From: Clostridia bacterium
GTDB taxonomy: Bacteria; Bacillota; Clostridia; Christensenellales; Aristaeellaceae
DNA: 64,000 bases
Reading direction: 5' to 3'
Assembly: GCA_017429265.1 (NCBI GenBank)
Contig: JAFRPG010000005.1
Location: 1 to 64,000 of the forward strand
Shown in pieces: positions 26,994 through 35,093 of this stretch; positions within the stretch are counted from its first letter, which is position 1; each line of letters starts with the position of its first letter. The position numbers and the translations under genes were made by a program. The notes beneath the pieces are model-generated. The model searched no databases and was not told the DNA's origin. It saw nothing but the letters and a program-made list of their open reading frames with translations.

Positions 26994-27431
26994 TCAGCAG
27001 ATCAGGCGCAGCTCCTCCATGCCGTTCTCCGCGACTCCGGTCGGGCGGAAGCCCATGGACGCGTACAGTGCCTTTGCCGCCGCGTTGCCGGGAGAGACGC
27101 CCGTGCAGATCTCCGTCACGCGGAAACGCTCCTTCAAAAAGGCGATCCCGAGCGCCAGCGCCTGCCGGCCGAACCCTCTGCCCTGATACCGCCGGTCGAT
27201 CAGCAGCTTCCACAGGGTGTAGTACCCCTTCGCCTCATAGTAGCCCATCATGATCAGGCCGACGGTTTCTCCGTCGCTGCAGACCGCGAACGGCCAGGCG
27301 GTGGCGGAATAGACGTAGGCCTGGGCCAGGGATTCGGCTGCCGTGGAGACGAAGCCCTGCTGATCCTCGCGTACGCGGAGGCGGAGCACGGCCTCCAGGT
27401 TCTCCGCCGTGACGGGTTTCAGCTCTGTCAT
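26994..27431 (-). CDS. GNAT-family N-acetyltransferase
   Basis: This 145-residue acetyltransferase has the acetyl-CoA-binding pyrophosphate loop RYQGRGFGRQAL (about 80-91), matching Q/RxxGxG/A. The following strand-helix (ICTGVSPGNAAAKALYASMG) is the usual motif B with the Asn and Tyr positions conserved. An early VGLIMMGYYEAKGYYTLWKL strand matches spermidine- or diamine-type GNATs. The acceptor substrate is not predictable. Its gene lies 18 nt after rlmH. Confidence 0.9.
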   Translation of the reverse strand: MTELKPVTAENLEAVLRLRVREDQQGFVSTAAESLAQAYVYSATAWPFAVCSDGETVGLIMMGYYEAKGYYTLWKLLIDRRYQGRGFGRQALALGIAFLKERFRVTEICTGVSPGNAAAKALYASMGFRPTGVAENGMEELRLIC

Positions 27432-27449
27432 GCGCTCACCTCGCGAAAC

Positions 27450-27929
27450 TTACTTGTGGTACCGCTCCCCGGCGGTGATCCGGCAGCAGCGGTAGAGCTG
27501 CTCCAGCAGCATGACCCGGGCGAGCTGGTGCGGGAAGGTCATCGCGGACATGGACAGCTCCTCGTCCGCGCGGGCGATGACCTCGGGGCTGAGCCCGAGG
27601 GAACCGCCGATGACGAAAACCGGGTCGCCCCGCCCCGACGCGGCCAGGGCCTCCAGATGCCGGGCGAGGGCGGGGGAGTCCCACTGCCTGCCGGGGATCG
27701 TGAGGGCGATGACATAGTCTCCCGGCCGGATGGCCTTCAGGATGGCCTCGCCCTCCTTCCGCCGGATCTGTTCCTCAAGGGTGGGGGAGGAGTTGGCCGG
27801 CTCCGGAAGGTCGTTCAGCTCGATCTCACGGTATTTCCCGTAGCGCGAGAGGCGCTTCAGGTACTCGTCCGCCATGGCGCGGAAGGGCTTCTCCCGCAGC
27901 TGGCCGACGGCGATGACGGAAGCGTTCAT
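27450..27929 (-). CDS. rlmH: 23S rRNA (pseudouridine1915-N3)-methyltransferase RlmH
   Basis: This 159-residue SPOUT methyltransferase matches RlmH over its full length. It starts with an unconventional MNASVIAVGQLREKPFRAMA, the SAM knot contains FVIGGSLGLSPEV (about 104-116), and the C terminus carries SMSAMTFPHQLARVMLLEQL followed by RITAGERYHK. It methylates N3 of pseudouridine 1915 in helix 69 of 23S rRNA on assembled ribosomes. It sits between an amidohydrolase (3 nt before) and a GNAT gene on the same strand. Confidence 0.97.
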   Translation of the reverse strand: MNASVIAVGQLREKPFRAMADEYLKRLSRYGKYREIELNDLPEPANSSPTLEEQIRRKEGEAILKAIRPGDYVIALTIPGRQWDSPALARHLEALAASGRGDPVFVIGGSLGLSPEVIARADEELSMSAMTFPHQLARVMLLEQLYRCCRITAGERYHK

Positions 27930-27932
27930 CGG

Positions 27933-29090
27933 TCACAGCACCGGCTTTCCGCTGACGAAGACCTGCCTGGCCGCGGCCTGGATGTCGTGCAGGGGGTCGG
28001 AGGTGAAGACCGCGATGTCGGCGTCCTTGCCGGGCTCGAGGGAGCCGATGCGGCTGTCGACCCCGGCCACCCGCGCCGGGTTGATCGTGATCGCGCGCCA
28101 GGCCTCGTCCTCCGGCAGACCCTCGCGCACGGCCAGGCCCGCGCACAGCGGCAGGTAGTACAGGGGGATCACGGGCGCGTCGGTGATGATGCACACGGGA
28201 AGACCCGCTTTGTGGAGGAGCGCCGGGGTGGCGAAGGTCTTGTTCTTGAGCTCAAACTTGCTCTTGTTGCCCAGGGACGGGCCCACGAGCACGGGGTAGC
28301 CTTTCTCCGCGAGCACGTCGGCGATCAGGTGGCCGTCGGTGCAGTGATCCAGGGTCAGGCGGATGCCGAACTCCTCCGCGACGCGGATCGCGGTGAGCAT
28401 ATCGTCGGCGCGGTGGGCGTGGCACTTGAGCGGGATCTCGCCGCGGATCACCGGCAGCATCGCCTCCAGCTTGATGTCATAGGGGCGGGTCTTGCTCGTG
28501 TCCTTTTCCGCGGCCTCGATCTCCTCGGCATAGCGCTTCGTCTTCGCGAGCGTCTCGCGCAGGAGGGCGGCCACGCCCATGCGGGTGACCGGCGCCTTGC
28601 GGCCCTGCTGGCCGTAGCAGCCCTTGGGGTTCTCGCCGAAGGCCGCCTTCATCGCCGCGGGATCCTTCAGCACCATCTCGTCGGCTGTGCGACCGAAGAG
28701 CTTGATCGCGACGAAGGTGCCGCCGATCACGTTGGCGGAGCCGGGGCCGGTGACCGCCGCGGTGACGCCGCCCTCCAGGGCCATGCGGAAGGCCTCGTCC
28801 TGCGGGTTGATGCCGTCGATGCCGCGCATATGCGGGGTGACCGGGTCGGAGGTCTCGTTGTAGTCCGCACCTTCCCAGCGGATGGCCTCCTCGTCGAGGC
28901 CGATGTGCGTGTGGGCATCCACCAGGCCCGGGGTCACCAGGCATCCGGACGCGTCGAAGACCTCCGTGCCCTCCGGCACATCGAGGTCCGTCCCGACCGC
29001 GGCGATATTCCCGCCGTCGATCAGCACCTGTCCGTTCACAAGATCCGGCCCGCACACGGGCTTCACCAGACCGCCCCGGATCAATAACAT
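27933..29090 (-). CDS. Amidohydrolase (imidazolonepropionase/dihydroorotase-type superfamily)
   Basis: This 385-residue metal-dependent hydrolase has the HxH metal motif in LVDAHTHIGLDE (near 60), later metal ligands in KCHAHRADDM and LDHCTDGH, and the final Asp in CIITDAPVIP. The C-terminal beta-sandwich closes with IGSLEPGKDADIAVFTSDPL. No signal peptide is present. The closest general type is the cytosolic amidohydrolase group around imidazolonepropionase and dipeptidase-like enzymes; the substrate is unknown. The ATG at 29090 follows ggaggtg. It is first in an apparent amidohydrolase-rlmH-GNAT transcript. Confidence 0.9.
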   Translation of the reverse strand: MLLIRGGLVKPVCGPDLVNGQVLIDGGNIAAVGTDLDVPEGTEVFDASGCLVTPGLVDAHTHIGLDEEAIRWEGADYNETSDPVTPHMRGIDGINPQDEAFRMALEGGVTAAVTGPGSANVIGGTFVAIKLFGRTADEMVLKDPAAMKAAFGENPKGCYGQQGRKAPVTRMGVAALLRETLAKTKRYAEEIEAAEKDTSKTRPYDIKLEAMLPVIRGEIPLKCHAHRADDMLTAIRVAEEFGIRLTLDHCTDGHLIADVLAEKGYPVLVGPSLGNKSKFELKNKTFATPALLHKAGLPVCIITDAPVIPLYYLPLCAGLAVREGLPEDEAWRAITINPARVAGVDSRIGSLEPGKDADIAVFTSDPLHDIQAAARQVFVSGKPVL

Positions 29091-29180
29091 AAAGCACACC
29101 TCCGTTTTGATGTTTCGGAATGGGAAAAGCATACCTTCTTTTGGCGGAAAACGCAAGAGCTGGCTCTCCCGACATTCCGC

Positions 29181-29209
29181 TTGCCTTTTCGCGGAATCTG
29201 TCGTACAAT
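29181..29209 (+). promoter_or_regulatory. Promoter of the branching enzyme gene
   Basis: TTGCCT (29181-29186) and TACAAT (29204-29209) are spaced by 17 bp, about 60 bp before the start codon and divergent from the amidohydrolase. Confidence 0.7.
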
Positions 29210-29270
29210 ATCCGCATGAGAAGACACTGTCCCCGATACAGATAAAGAAAACATGAAGGGAGAGGATCGC

Positions 29271-31277
29271 ATGCTTCGCATCCTTGAGAAGTTTCCCGAG
29301 CTGAAGCCCTACGAGTCCGACCTGAAGCTGCGCATGGACCGCTATGAGGCCAAGAAGAAGCAGCTGCTCAAGAAGGGCGGCAGGCTGACGGATTTCGCCA
29401 ACGGCCACGAGTTCTACGGCTTCCACAAGACCCCCGACGGCTGGGTCTACCGCGAGTGGGCCCCGGGCGCCGACCAGCTCTACCTGAGCGGCGATTTCTG
29501 CGACTGGCACTGGCTGGACTGGCCGATGGAGAAGAAGGACAACGGCAACTGGGAGCTGCTCCTCCCGGGCGAGACCCTGCACCAGGGCAGCCGCGTCATC
29601 ACGATCGTCCGCAACGGCGACCGCCTGACCCAGCATCTGCCGCTCTACACCCGCCGCGCCGTGCAGGACTGGGCCAACGGCAGCTGGTGCTGCGAGGTGA
29701 TCGACCCCGACCCCTACCCGTGGACCGATCAGGACTTTCAGAGCGATGAGGCTCCGCTGATCTACGAGGCGCACGTGGGCATGTGCACCGAGGAGTACAA
29801 GATCGCCACCTACACCGAGTTTGCCGATACCGTCCTGCCCCATGTGAAGGACGCGGGCTACAACACCGTGCAGCTGATGGCGATCATGGAGCACCCCTTC
29901 TACGGCTCCTTCGGCTATCAGGTCAGCAACTTCTTCGCGTGCTCCTCCCGCTTCGGCCAGCCGCACGAACTGAAATACCTCGTCAACAAGGCGCACAGCA
30001 TGGGCATCCGCGTCCTGCTCGACGTGGTCCACTCCCATGCCGTGGGCAACACCCTCGAGGGCATCAACCTCTTCGACGGGACGCCCTACCAGTTCTTCCA
30101 CGAGGGCGGGCGCGGCAACCATTCCGCCTGGGGCACCAAGTGCTTTAACTACGATAAGCCCGAGGTCCTGCATTTCCTGCTGTCGAACCTCAAGTTCTGG
30201 CTGACGGAGTTCCACTTCGACGGCTTCCGCTTCGACGGCGTGACCTCCATGCTCTACCTCGATCACGGCCTCGGCACCGCGTTCTCCAATCTCGGCATGT
30301 ACTTCACGATGAATACCGACACCGAGTCCGTCACCTACCTGCAGCTGGCCAACGAGCTGATCCGCCAGGTGAAGCCCGGCGCCCTGACCATCGCGGAGGA
30401 TATGTCCGGCATGCCTGGCATGTGCGAGCCCGTGCCCGACGGCGGCATCGGCTTTGACTACCGCCTCGGCATGGGCATCCCGGACCTGTGGATCCGCCTG
30501 GCGAAGGAGACCCGCGACGAGGACTGGCGCGTGGGCAAGCTCTGGTGGGAGCTGACCTTCCGCAACGCCCCGACCATCGCCTATGTGGAGAGCCACGACC
30601 AGGCCCTGGTGGGCGACAAGACGATGATCTTCCGCTTCGCCGACGCGGCGATGTACGACCAGATGCAGAAGGACTGCCACAGCCAGGTCATCGACCGCGC
30701 CATCGCCCTGCACAAGATGATCCGCCTGCTGACGCTCGCCGCCGGCGGCAACGGATACCTCAACTTCATGGGCAACGAGTTCGGTCATCCGGAGTGGATC
30801 GACTTCCCGCGCCCCGGCAACGGCAACAGCTTCCACTACTGCCGCCGCCAGTGGAGCCTGATGAAGAACCCGGACCTGAAATACCAGTACCTGTACAAGT
30901 TCGATCAGGATATGATCGCGACCGCGCGGCAGTACCGGATCTTCGACGTGGGCTGGCCCACGCTCGCGCTGATCCACGAGGACCAGCACGTGCTCGCCTT
31001 CGAGCGCAACGGCCTGCTGTACGTGTTCAACTTCGATCCCGTGAACAGCTACACCGACTACCCGATTCCGGTGACCAAGCCGGTCGACTACGAGATCATC
31101 CTCGCCAGCGACGACCCCTGCTACGGCGGCTTCGGGCGCAATCACCACGATCGCGTGAGCTCCCAGGTCAAGGGGAGCAAGGAGCACAAGGTCCTCCTCT
31201 ACCTGCCCGCCCGCACGGCGCTGGTGCTCCGCCCGGCGGAGGATGCGGTAACGCCGGATGAGAAAACAAAGAAATGA
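29271..31277 (+). CDS. glgB: 1,4-alpha-glucan branching enzyme (GH13, eukaryotic-type)
   Basis: This 668-residue enzyme introduces alpha-1,6 branches into glycogen. An N-terminal CBM48-like module (about 45-140; YREWAPGADQLYLSGDFCDW) precedes the GH13 barrel, with nucleophile Asp322 in FDGFRFDGVTSM, acid/base Glu376 in TIAEDMSGMP and YVESHDQAL for the third carboxylate. The sequence (GYQVSNFFACSSRFGQPHEL) follows the plant/animal-like GlgB group found in some anaerobes rather than the E. coli type. The start is the ATG at 29271, after aagggagagg; the ATG at 29253 lies upstream of that site. Other glycogen genes (glgA, glgC, glgP) are absent here. Confidence 0.94.
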   Translation: MLRILEKFPELKPYESDLKLRMDRYEAKKKQLLKKGGRLTDFANGHEFYGFHKTPDGWVYREWAPGADQLYLSGDFCDWHWLDWPMEKKDNGNWELLLPGETLHQGSRVITIVRNGDRLTQHLPLYTRRAVQDWANGSWCCEVIDPDPYPWTDQDFQSDEAPLIYEAHVGMCTEEYKIATYTEFADTVLPHVKDAGYNTVQLMAIMEHPFYGSFGYQVSNFFACSSRFGQPHELKYLVNKAHSMGIRVLLDVVHSHAVGNTLEGINLFDGTPYQFFHEGGRGNHSAWGTKCFNYDKPEVLHFLLSNLKFWLTEFHFDGFRFDGVTSMLYLDHGLGTAFSNLGMYFTMNTDTESVTYLQLANELIRQVKPGALTIAEDMSGMPGMCEPVPDGGIGFDYRLGMGIPDLWIRLAKETRDEDWRVGKLWWELTFRNAPTIAYVESHDQALVGDKTMIFRFADAAMYDQMQKDCHSQVIDRAIALHKMIRLLTLAAGGNGYLNFMGNEFGHPEWIDFPRPGNGNSFHYCRRQWSLMKNPDLKYQYLYKFDQDMIATARQYRIFDVGWPTLALIHEDQHVLAFERNGLLYVFNFDPVNSYTDYPIPVTKPVDYEIILASDDPCYGGFGRNHHDRVSSQVKGSKEHKVLLYLPARTALVLRPAEDAVTPDEKTKK

Positions 31278-31319
31278 GAATGGCTGCATCCGGCACGCCC
31301 GAAATAGGAGGATAAGACC

Positions 31320-32036
31320 ATGAAGATGAGATACCCCGCGTTCCTTGCCGCCCTCGTGCTGCTTGTTGTTCTGCTCACAGCCTGCGCCAATCAGAGCGCC
31401 GGGCCGGCCGCAAAGCCGGATGTTTCCTCGTTCCGGACAGTCGGTGCGACGGTCAGATTCGGTTCCTATGAGCAGGATGGTAAGTCGGGCAACGGCAAAG
31501 AAGGCATCGATTGGGTCGTTGTGGCGGTGAAATCCGACAAAGCGCTCCTCGTCAGCAAGGTCGGCCTTGAAGCCAGAATCTACAATGCGGCACCGTTCTC
31601 AGTATGGAAGGACACGACTCTGCGTCTGTGGTTGAATACCGGCTTCCTGAACAGTGCCTTCACACAGCAGGAGAAGGCCGCCATCGCCACGACAAGGGTG
31701 GATAACGGCGCAAGTCAGGGAGGCGGTCTGTACGGAGTGACGTCCAGTGCGAGCTCCGAGGATCAGGTGTTCCTGCTCAGCTATGCGGAACTGAATTCAT
31801 ACCGGGCAAACAAACACGGTCTGTATTCGAGCGTTTCTGTCTCTGCGAAAAATCAGGGGACAGTCGAGAAAGGTTTCTGGATGCGGAACCAGGGCATGGA
31901 CGGCGACAGGGATGAAATCCTGAGAACAGCGGGTGTCGTGGAAGGAACCGGCATCTGGTCCGACATCGTCACCAGCGAACACTATGTGTGCCCCGCGATT
32001 TGGGTCGATCTGAATTCGGCTTATTTCGCCAATTGA
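31320..32036 (+). CDS. DUF6273-containing lipoprotein
   Basis: This 238-residue protein has a lipoprotein signal peptide with lipobox LLTAC (Cys22), followed by a Ser/Ala/Pro linker. The rest matches the DUF6273 pattern: VRFGSYEQDG, then GIDWVVVAVKSDKALLVSK, then the LRLWLNTGFLNSAFTQQEK helix and the late FWMRNQG and CPAIWVDLNSAY strands. The domain is common in cell-surface proteins of Clostridia; its role is unknown. Its gene lies 42 nt after glgB with aggagg before the ATG and may be read through from it. Confidence 0.88.
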   Translation: MKMRYPAFLAALVLLVVLLTACANQSAGPAAKPDVSSFRTVGATVRFGSYEQDGKSGNGKEGIDWVVVAVKSDKALLVSKVGLEARIYNAAPFSVWKDTTLRLWLNTGFLNSAFTQQEKAAIATTRVDNGASQGGGLYGVTSSASSEDQVFLLSYAELNSYRANKHGLYSSVSVSAKNQGTVEKGFWMRNQGMDGDRDEILRTAGVVEGTGIWSDIVTSEHYVCPAIWVDLNSAYFAN

Positions 32037-32110
32037 ACTGACAGTACCTGATCCGGCGGACGAATCCGCAATCCCGAGACCGCAGCCGCGATGCGCGGCC
32101 GAAAAAGAAA

Positions 32111-32141
32111 CCCACAGCCGCTGCCTGGCTGTGGGCTTTTT
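32111..32141. terminator. Bidirectional terminator between convergent genes
   Basis: cccacagc (32111-32118) pairs with gctgtggg (32128-32135). There is a T-run after it on the plus strand and an A-rich tract before it that reads TTTCTTTTT on the minus strand, so it can end both the lipoprotein and btuF transcripts. Confidence 0.85.
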
Positions 32142-32168
32142 CCCTCTTTATTCCTGATATGCTCCGGT

Positions 32169-33083
32169 TTACGCCGCCGGAATCTCCGCCGCCTCGTGCT
32201 CCTGCACAAAGTGCAGCAGGGTCGTCGCCGCGTCCATCAGACGGGGACCGGGGCGGGAAATCTCGTTGCTGTCCGCGTTGAGGATGGCGCCGTTGCGCAC
32301 GGCGGTGACCGTGTCCCAGCCGGGGCGGGAGAGGATCTCCTCCACCGGGGTCGGGCCCTCGCCGTAATACATGGTGATGGTGACGATGAAGTCCGGGTTG
32401 CGGGCGAGGACCTGCTCCTCGGAGATCTCGGCCCAGCCCTCGACATCCGCGAAGATGTTGGTCAGGCCGCACATCGCCGCGAGCTCATCCATGAAGGTGC
32501 CGCGGCCGGCGGTCCACAGGCCCCACTGCAGGGGAGAGACCTCAAAGTAGACGGTCTTGCCGGTGTCCTCGCTCTGCTCGCCGATCTGGGCAAAGACGTC
32601 CTGCATCAGGCCGACCAGGGCTTCCGCTTCCGTGTCCTTGCCCATCAGGGCGCCGATCAGGCGGATGGAGGTGTAAACGCCCTCGATGTCCTTGGCGTCG
32701 GAGACCACCACCGCGATGCCGGCCTGGGTCAGCTGATCCACCTGCTCCGCGCTCTGGGCCATGGTGGACATCAGCACGACCTGCGGCTGCAGGGCCACGA
32801 TCTGCTCCAGATTGGTCTCATAGCCGGACTGCACGGAGGGCACGGCCAGCACGCTCTCCGGATAGTCGCAGTATTCGCCGCGGCCCACCAGCGCGTCGCC
32901 GCAGCCGAGGGCGCAGAGGATTTCGCAGTCGGAGGCGGTCAGCGCCACGATGCGGGTGGCGGGCTCGCTGAGGGTGATCTCCCGGCCCATCATGTCCGTG
33001 ACGGTGACGCCGTCGGCCTGCGCAAGCCCCAGGCACAGGCAGAGCGCCAGCGCCAGGGTCAGGATGCCAATGGTTTTTTTCAT
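32169..33083 (-). CDS. btuF: Corrinoid (vitamin B12) ABC transporter substrate-binding protein, BtuF-like
   Basis: This 304-residue exported protein has a signal peptide (about 1-24) and two Rossmann-like lobes joined by a helix, as in BtuF/FhuD-type binding proteins. The signature runs through RIVALTASDCEILCALGC, then SVQSGYETNLEQIVALQPQ, then EEQVLARNPDFIVT. A cobalamin riboswitch lies directly upstream, which supports a corrinoid ligand. The ATG at 33083 follows aggaa; an earlier in-frame ATG lies inside the leader. No BtuC permease or BtuD ATPase gene is adjacent, so it must serve components encoded elsewhere. Confidence 0.92.
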   Translation of the reverse strand: MKKTIGILTLALALCLCLGLAQADGVTVTDMMGREITLSEPATRIVALTASDCEILCALGCGDALVGRGEYCDYPESVLAVPSVQSGYETNLEQIVALQPQVVLMSTMAQSAEQVDQLTQAGIAVVVSDAKDIEGVYTSIRLIGALMGKDTEAEALVGLMQDVFAQIGEQSEDTGKTVYFEVSPLQWGLWTAGRGTFMDELAAMCGLTNIFADVEGWAEISEEQVLARNPDFIVTITMYYGEGPTPVEEILSRPGWDTVTAVRNGAILNADSNEISRPGPRLMDAATTLLHFVQEHEAAEIPAA

Positions 33084-33234
33084 GTCGGAATTCCTCGTTT
33101 CGCTTTTGATCAAATGAAACGGCGAAAGGGCGGCGCAAACCAAAAGGCGCGCTTCCCCTTCTGAGGAACACGCAGGAAGCCCTCGCCGCAGGGCCAGGGC
33201 AGAACGCGCAATTCCCACCCCCAGGGGAAAGAAA

Positions 33235-33400
33235 TTCACGGTGTAAACAGGTCTCCCGGCTTGGCCTCATCCTACTCGCGCACCTTCCCGTCCCGCCCGG
33301 AGGCAGAGCAGTGGCTCCGTCGCGCTTTCGTCCGCTTCACGGTTACTGGGATAGCCCGGAACTCTCATCCGTGTTCCCATGACCGGCCTGACGGGACAGC
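33235..33400 (-). ncRNA. Cobalamin riboswitch
   Basis: Read on the minus strand, the leader has the conserved order of the B12 element: ATGGGAACACGGATGAGA, CCGGGCTATCCCAGTAACC, the GAAGCGGACGAAAGCGCGAC hairpin, then GAGCCACTG, then GGGAAGGTGCGCGAGTAGGA followed by TGAGGCCAAGCCGGGAGAC and CTG. These match the adenosylcobalamin-type core, including the B12 box. It ends about 150 nt before the btuF start; the intervening segment is GC-rich and can fold into a sequestering or terminating hairpin. Boundaries are approximate. Confidence 0.93.
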
Positions 33401-33473
33401 GTGGCAGCGCCGCCTCCCGTCCGCCGGCCGCGCATCGCTGCGCAGATACACCGGCTGTTCATTTGTCGGGGTT

Positions 33474-33502
33474 ATGATAGCACGGAGGGTTAGGGAAGTC
33501 AA
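33474..33502 (-). promoter_or_regulatory. Promoter of the riboswitch-btuF transcript
   Basis: On the minus strand, TTGACT (33502-33497) and TATCAT (33479-33474) are spaced by 17 bp, about 75 bp before the riboswitch. Confidence 0.7.
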
Positions 33503-33517
33503 ATCATACGCGCACGA

Positions 33518-33550
33518 AATAACGGGAGCGCGTACGGATCCGCGCTCCCG
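33518..33550 (-). terminator. Terminator of uxaB-uxaA
   Basis: cgggagcgcg (33523-33532) is perfectly complementary to cgcgctcccg (33541-33550). On the minus strand the stem is followed by ttatttcg, 20 nt after the uxaA stop. Confidence 0.8.
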
Positions 33551-33569
33551 GAAAGATGGGTCGATACCG

Positions 33570-35054
33570 TTACAGGGTGACCCCCGTCTTGAAGATCGCC
33601 AGGTCGTGGAAGCCGTTCCGCTCCGCCTTGACCTCAAGGCCGGAGGCGACGGCGATGACGAACTCCTCCAGTTCCTCCGCCAGGGAGGGGAGGGTGCGTC
33701 CGGCCGAGAGCAGGCGCCCGGCGTCAAAATCGATCCAGTTGCGCTTCTTCTCCGCCAGGGGCGTGTTGGAGGAGATCTTCACCGTGGGCACCGGGCAGGC
33801 GAAGGGCGTGCCGCGGCCCGTGGAGAAGAGCACCAGCTGCGCGCCCGCGGCCGCGCAGGCCGTGGCGGCCACCAGGTCGTTGCCGGGGGCGGAGAGCAGG
33901 TTCAGACCGGGGGTCCTGACCTGCTCGGCGTACTTCAGCACGTCCCGCACGGGGCCGAAGCCGCTCTTCTGCGTGCAGCCGAGGGCCTTGTCCTCGAGGG
34001 TGGAGATGCCGCCGGCCTTGTTGCCGGGGGAGGGGTTCTCGTAGATCGTCTGGTGGTATTCCTCAAAATAGTGCTTGAAGTCGTTGATCAGCGCGACGGT
34101 CTTCTCAAAGACCTCTTCGCTCTCCGCGCGCGCCATCAGGATGGTCTCCGCGCCGAACATCTCGGGCACCTCGGTGAGGATCGTCGTGCCGCCGCGGGCT
34201 CCCAGCCGGTCGGAAAAGCCGCCGATCACCGGGTTGGCCGTGATGCCGGAGAAGCCGTCGGAGCCTCCGCACTTGAGGCCCACCACGAGCTTCGAGGCCG
34301 GGCAGGGGACGCGCTCCTCTCCGCGCATGCGCTCCGCAAGCTCCCCGAGCAGCTGCATCCCGGCCTCGTGCTCATCCTCCACCTGCTGGCAGACGAGGAA
34401 GCGCACGCGCTCGGGGTCGAAATCGCCCATGTAGGAGCGGATGATGTCGATGCCGCTGTTCTCGCAGCCCAGGCCCAGCAGCAGCACGCCGCCGAAGTTG
34501 GGATGGGCGGCAAGGTCGGCGAGGATGTGCCGGGTATTCTCCTGGTCTCCGGTCATCTGGGAGCAGCCGTAGGGGTGGGAGAAGGCGTACACCCGCTCCA
34601 CCCCGCCGCCGACGAGGCGCTGGGCGTCGCGCTCCAGCCCCCGGGCCACGTCGTTGACGCAGCCGACCGTGGGCAGGATGACCAGCTCGTTGCGGATGCC
34701 CACGCGGCCGTCCTTCCGGGGATAGCCCATGAAGGTGCGCTCCGGCAGGGGGTCCAGCGACGGATGGGTGGGCTGATAGGTGTAGGTCAGCTCGCCGGAG
34801 AGCAGGGTGCGCAGGTTGTGGACGTGCACATGGCTCCCGGCGGGGATGTCTTCCTTCGCCGCACCGATGGGGAAGCCGTATTTGATCACCTTGTCCCCGG
34901 CCGCCAGATCGGCGAGGGCCGTCTTGTGCCCGGCGGGGACGTCGGTGCGCAGGGTCAGGGTCATGTCGCCGGTGCTGACGGTCTCTCCGGCGGAGAGGGC
35001 GCGCAGGGCAACGGCTACATTGTCACGGGGGGTGATGCGGAGCAGATCGTTCAT
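33570..35054 (-). CDS. uxaA: Altronate dehydratase
   Basis: This 494-residue enzyme dehydrates D-altronate to 2-keto-3-deoxy-D-gluconate in galacturonate breakdown. The N-terminal SAF domain (about 1-95) has the pattern GSHVHVHNLRT. The C-terminal dehydratase domain carries TFMGYPRKDGRVGIRNEL and GCENSGID, with cysteines likely holding the catalytic iron (GCSQM, GLKCGGSDGFSG). Length and order match single-chain UxaA. It follows uxaB by 39 nt on one transcript and ends at a strong terminator. Confidence 0.95.
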   Translation of the reverse strand: MNDLLRITPRDNVAVALRALSAGETVSTGDMTLTLRTDVPAGHKTALADLAAGDKVIKYGFPIGAAKEDIPAGSHVHVHNLRTLLSGELTYTYQPTHPSLDPLPERTFMGYPRKDGRVGIRNELVILPTVGCVNDVARGLERDAQRLVGGGVERVYAFSHPYGCSQMTGDQENTRHILADLAAHPNFGGVLLLGLGCENSGIDIIRSYMGDFDPERVRFLVCQQVEDEHEAGMQLLGELAERMRGEERVPCPASKLVVGLKCGGSDGFSGITANPVIGGFSDRLGARGGTTILTEVPEMFGAETILMARAESEEVFEKTVALINDFKHYFEEYHQTIYENPSPGNKAGGISTLEDKALGCTQKSGFGPVRDVLKYAEQVRTPGLNLLSAPGNDLVAATACAAAGAQLVLFSTGRGTPFACPVPTVKISSNTPLAEKKRNWIDFDAGRLLSAGRTLPSLAEELEEFVIAVASGLEVKAERNGFHDLAIFKTGVTL

Positions 35055-35093
35055 GGGCGGAGCCTCCTTTGGCGGGTCGGTGACGGGGAGGGG

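Noticed and set aside
27000..27431. Acetyltransferase as part of a toxin-antitoxin pair
   Set aside because: There is no DUF1778/RHH antitoxin gene beside it; its neighbour is rlmH.
29091..31289. Extension of the amidohydrolase frame upstream across the branching enzyme gene
   Set aside because: The real amidohydrolase start is the ATG at 29090 with ggaggtg before it; the extension is antisense to glgB.
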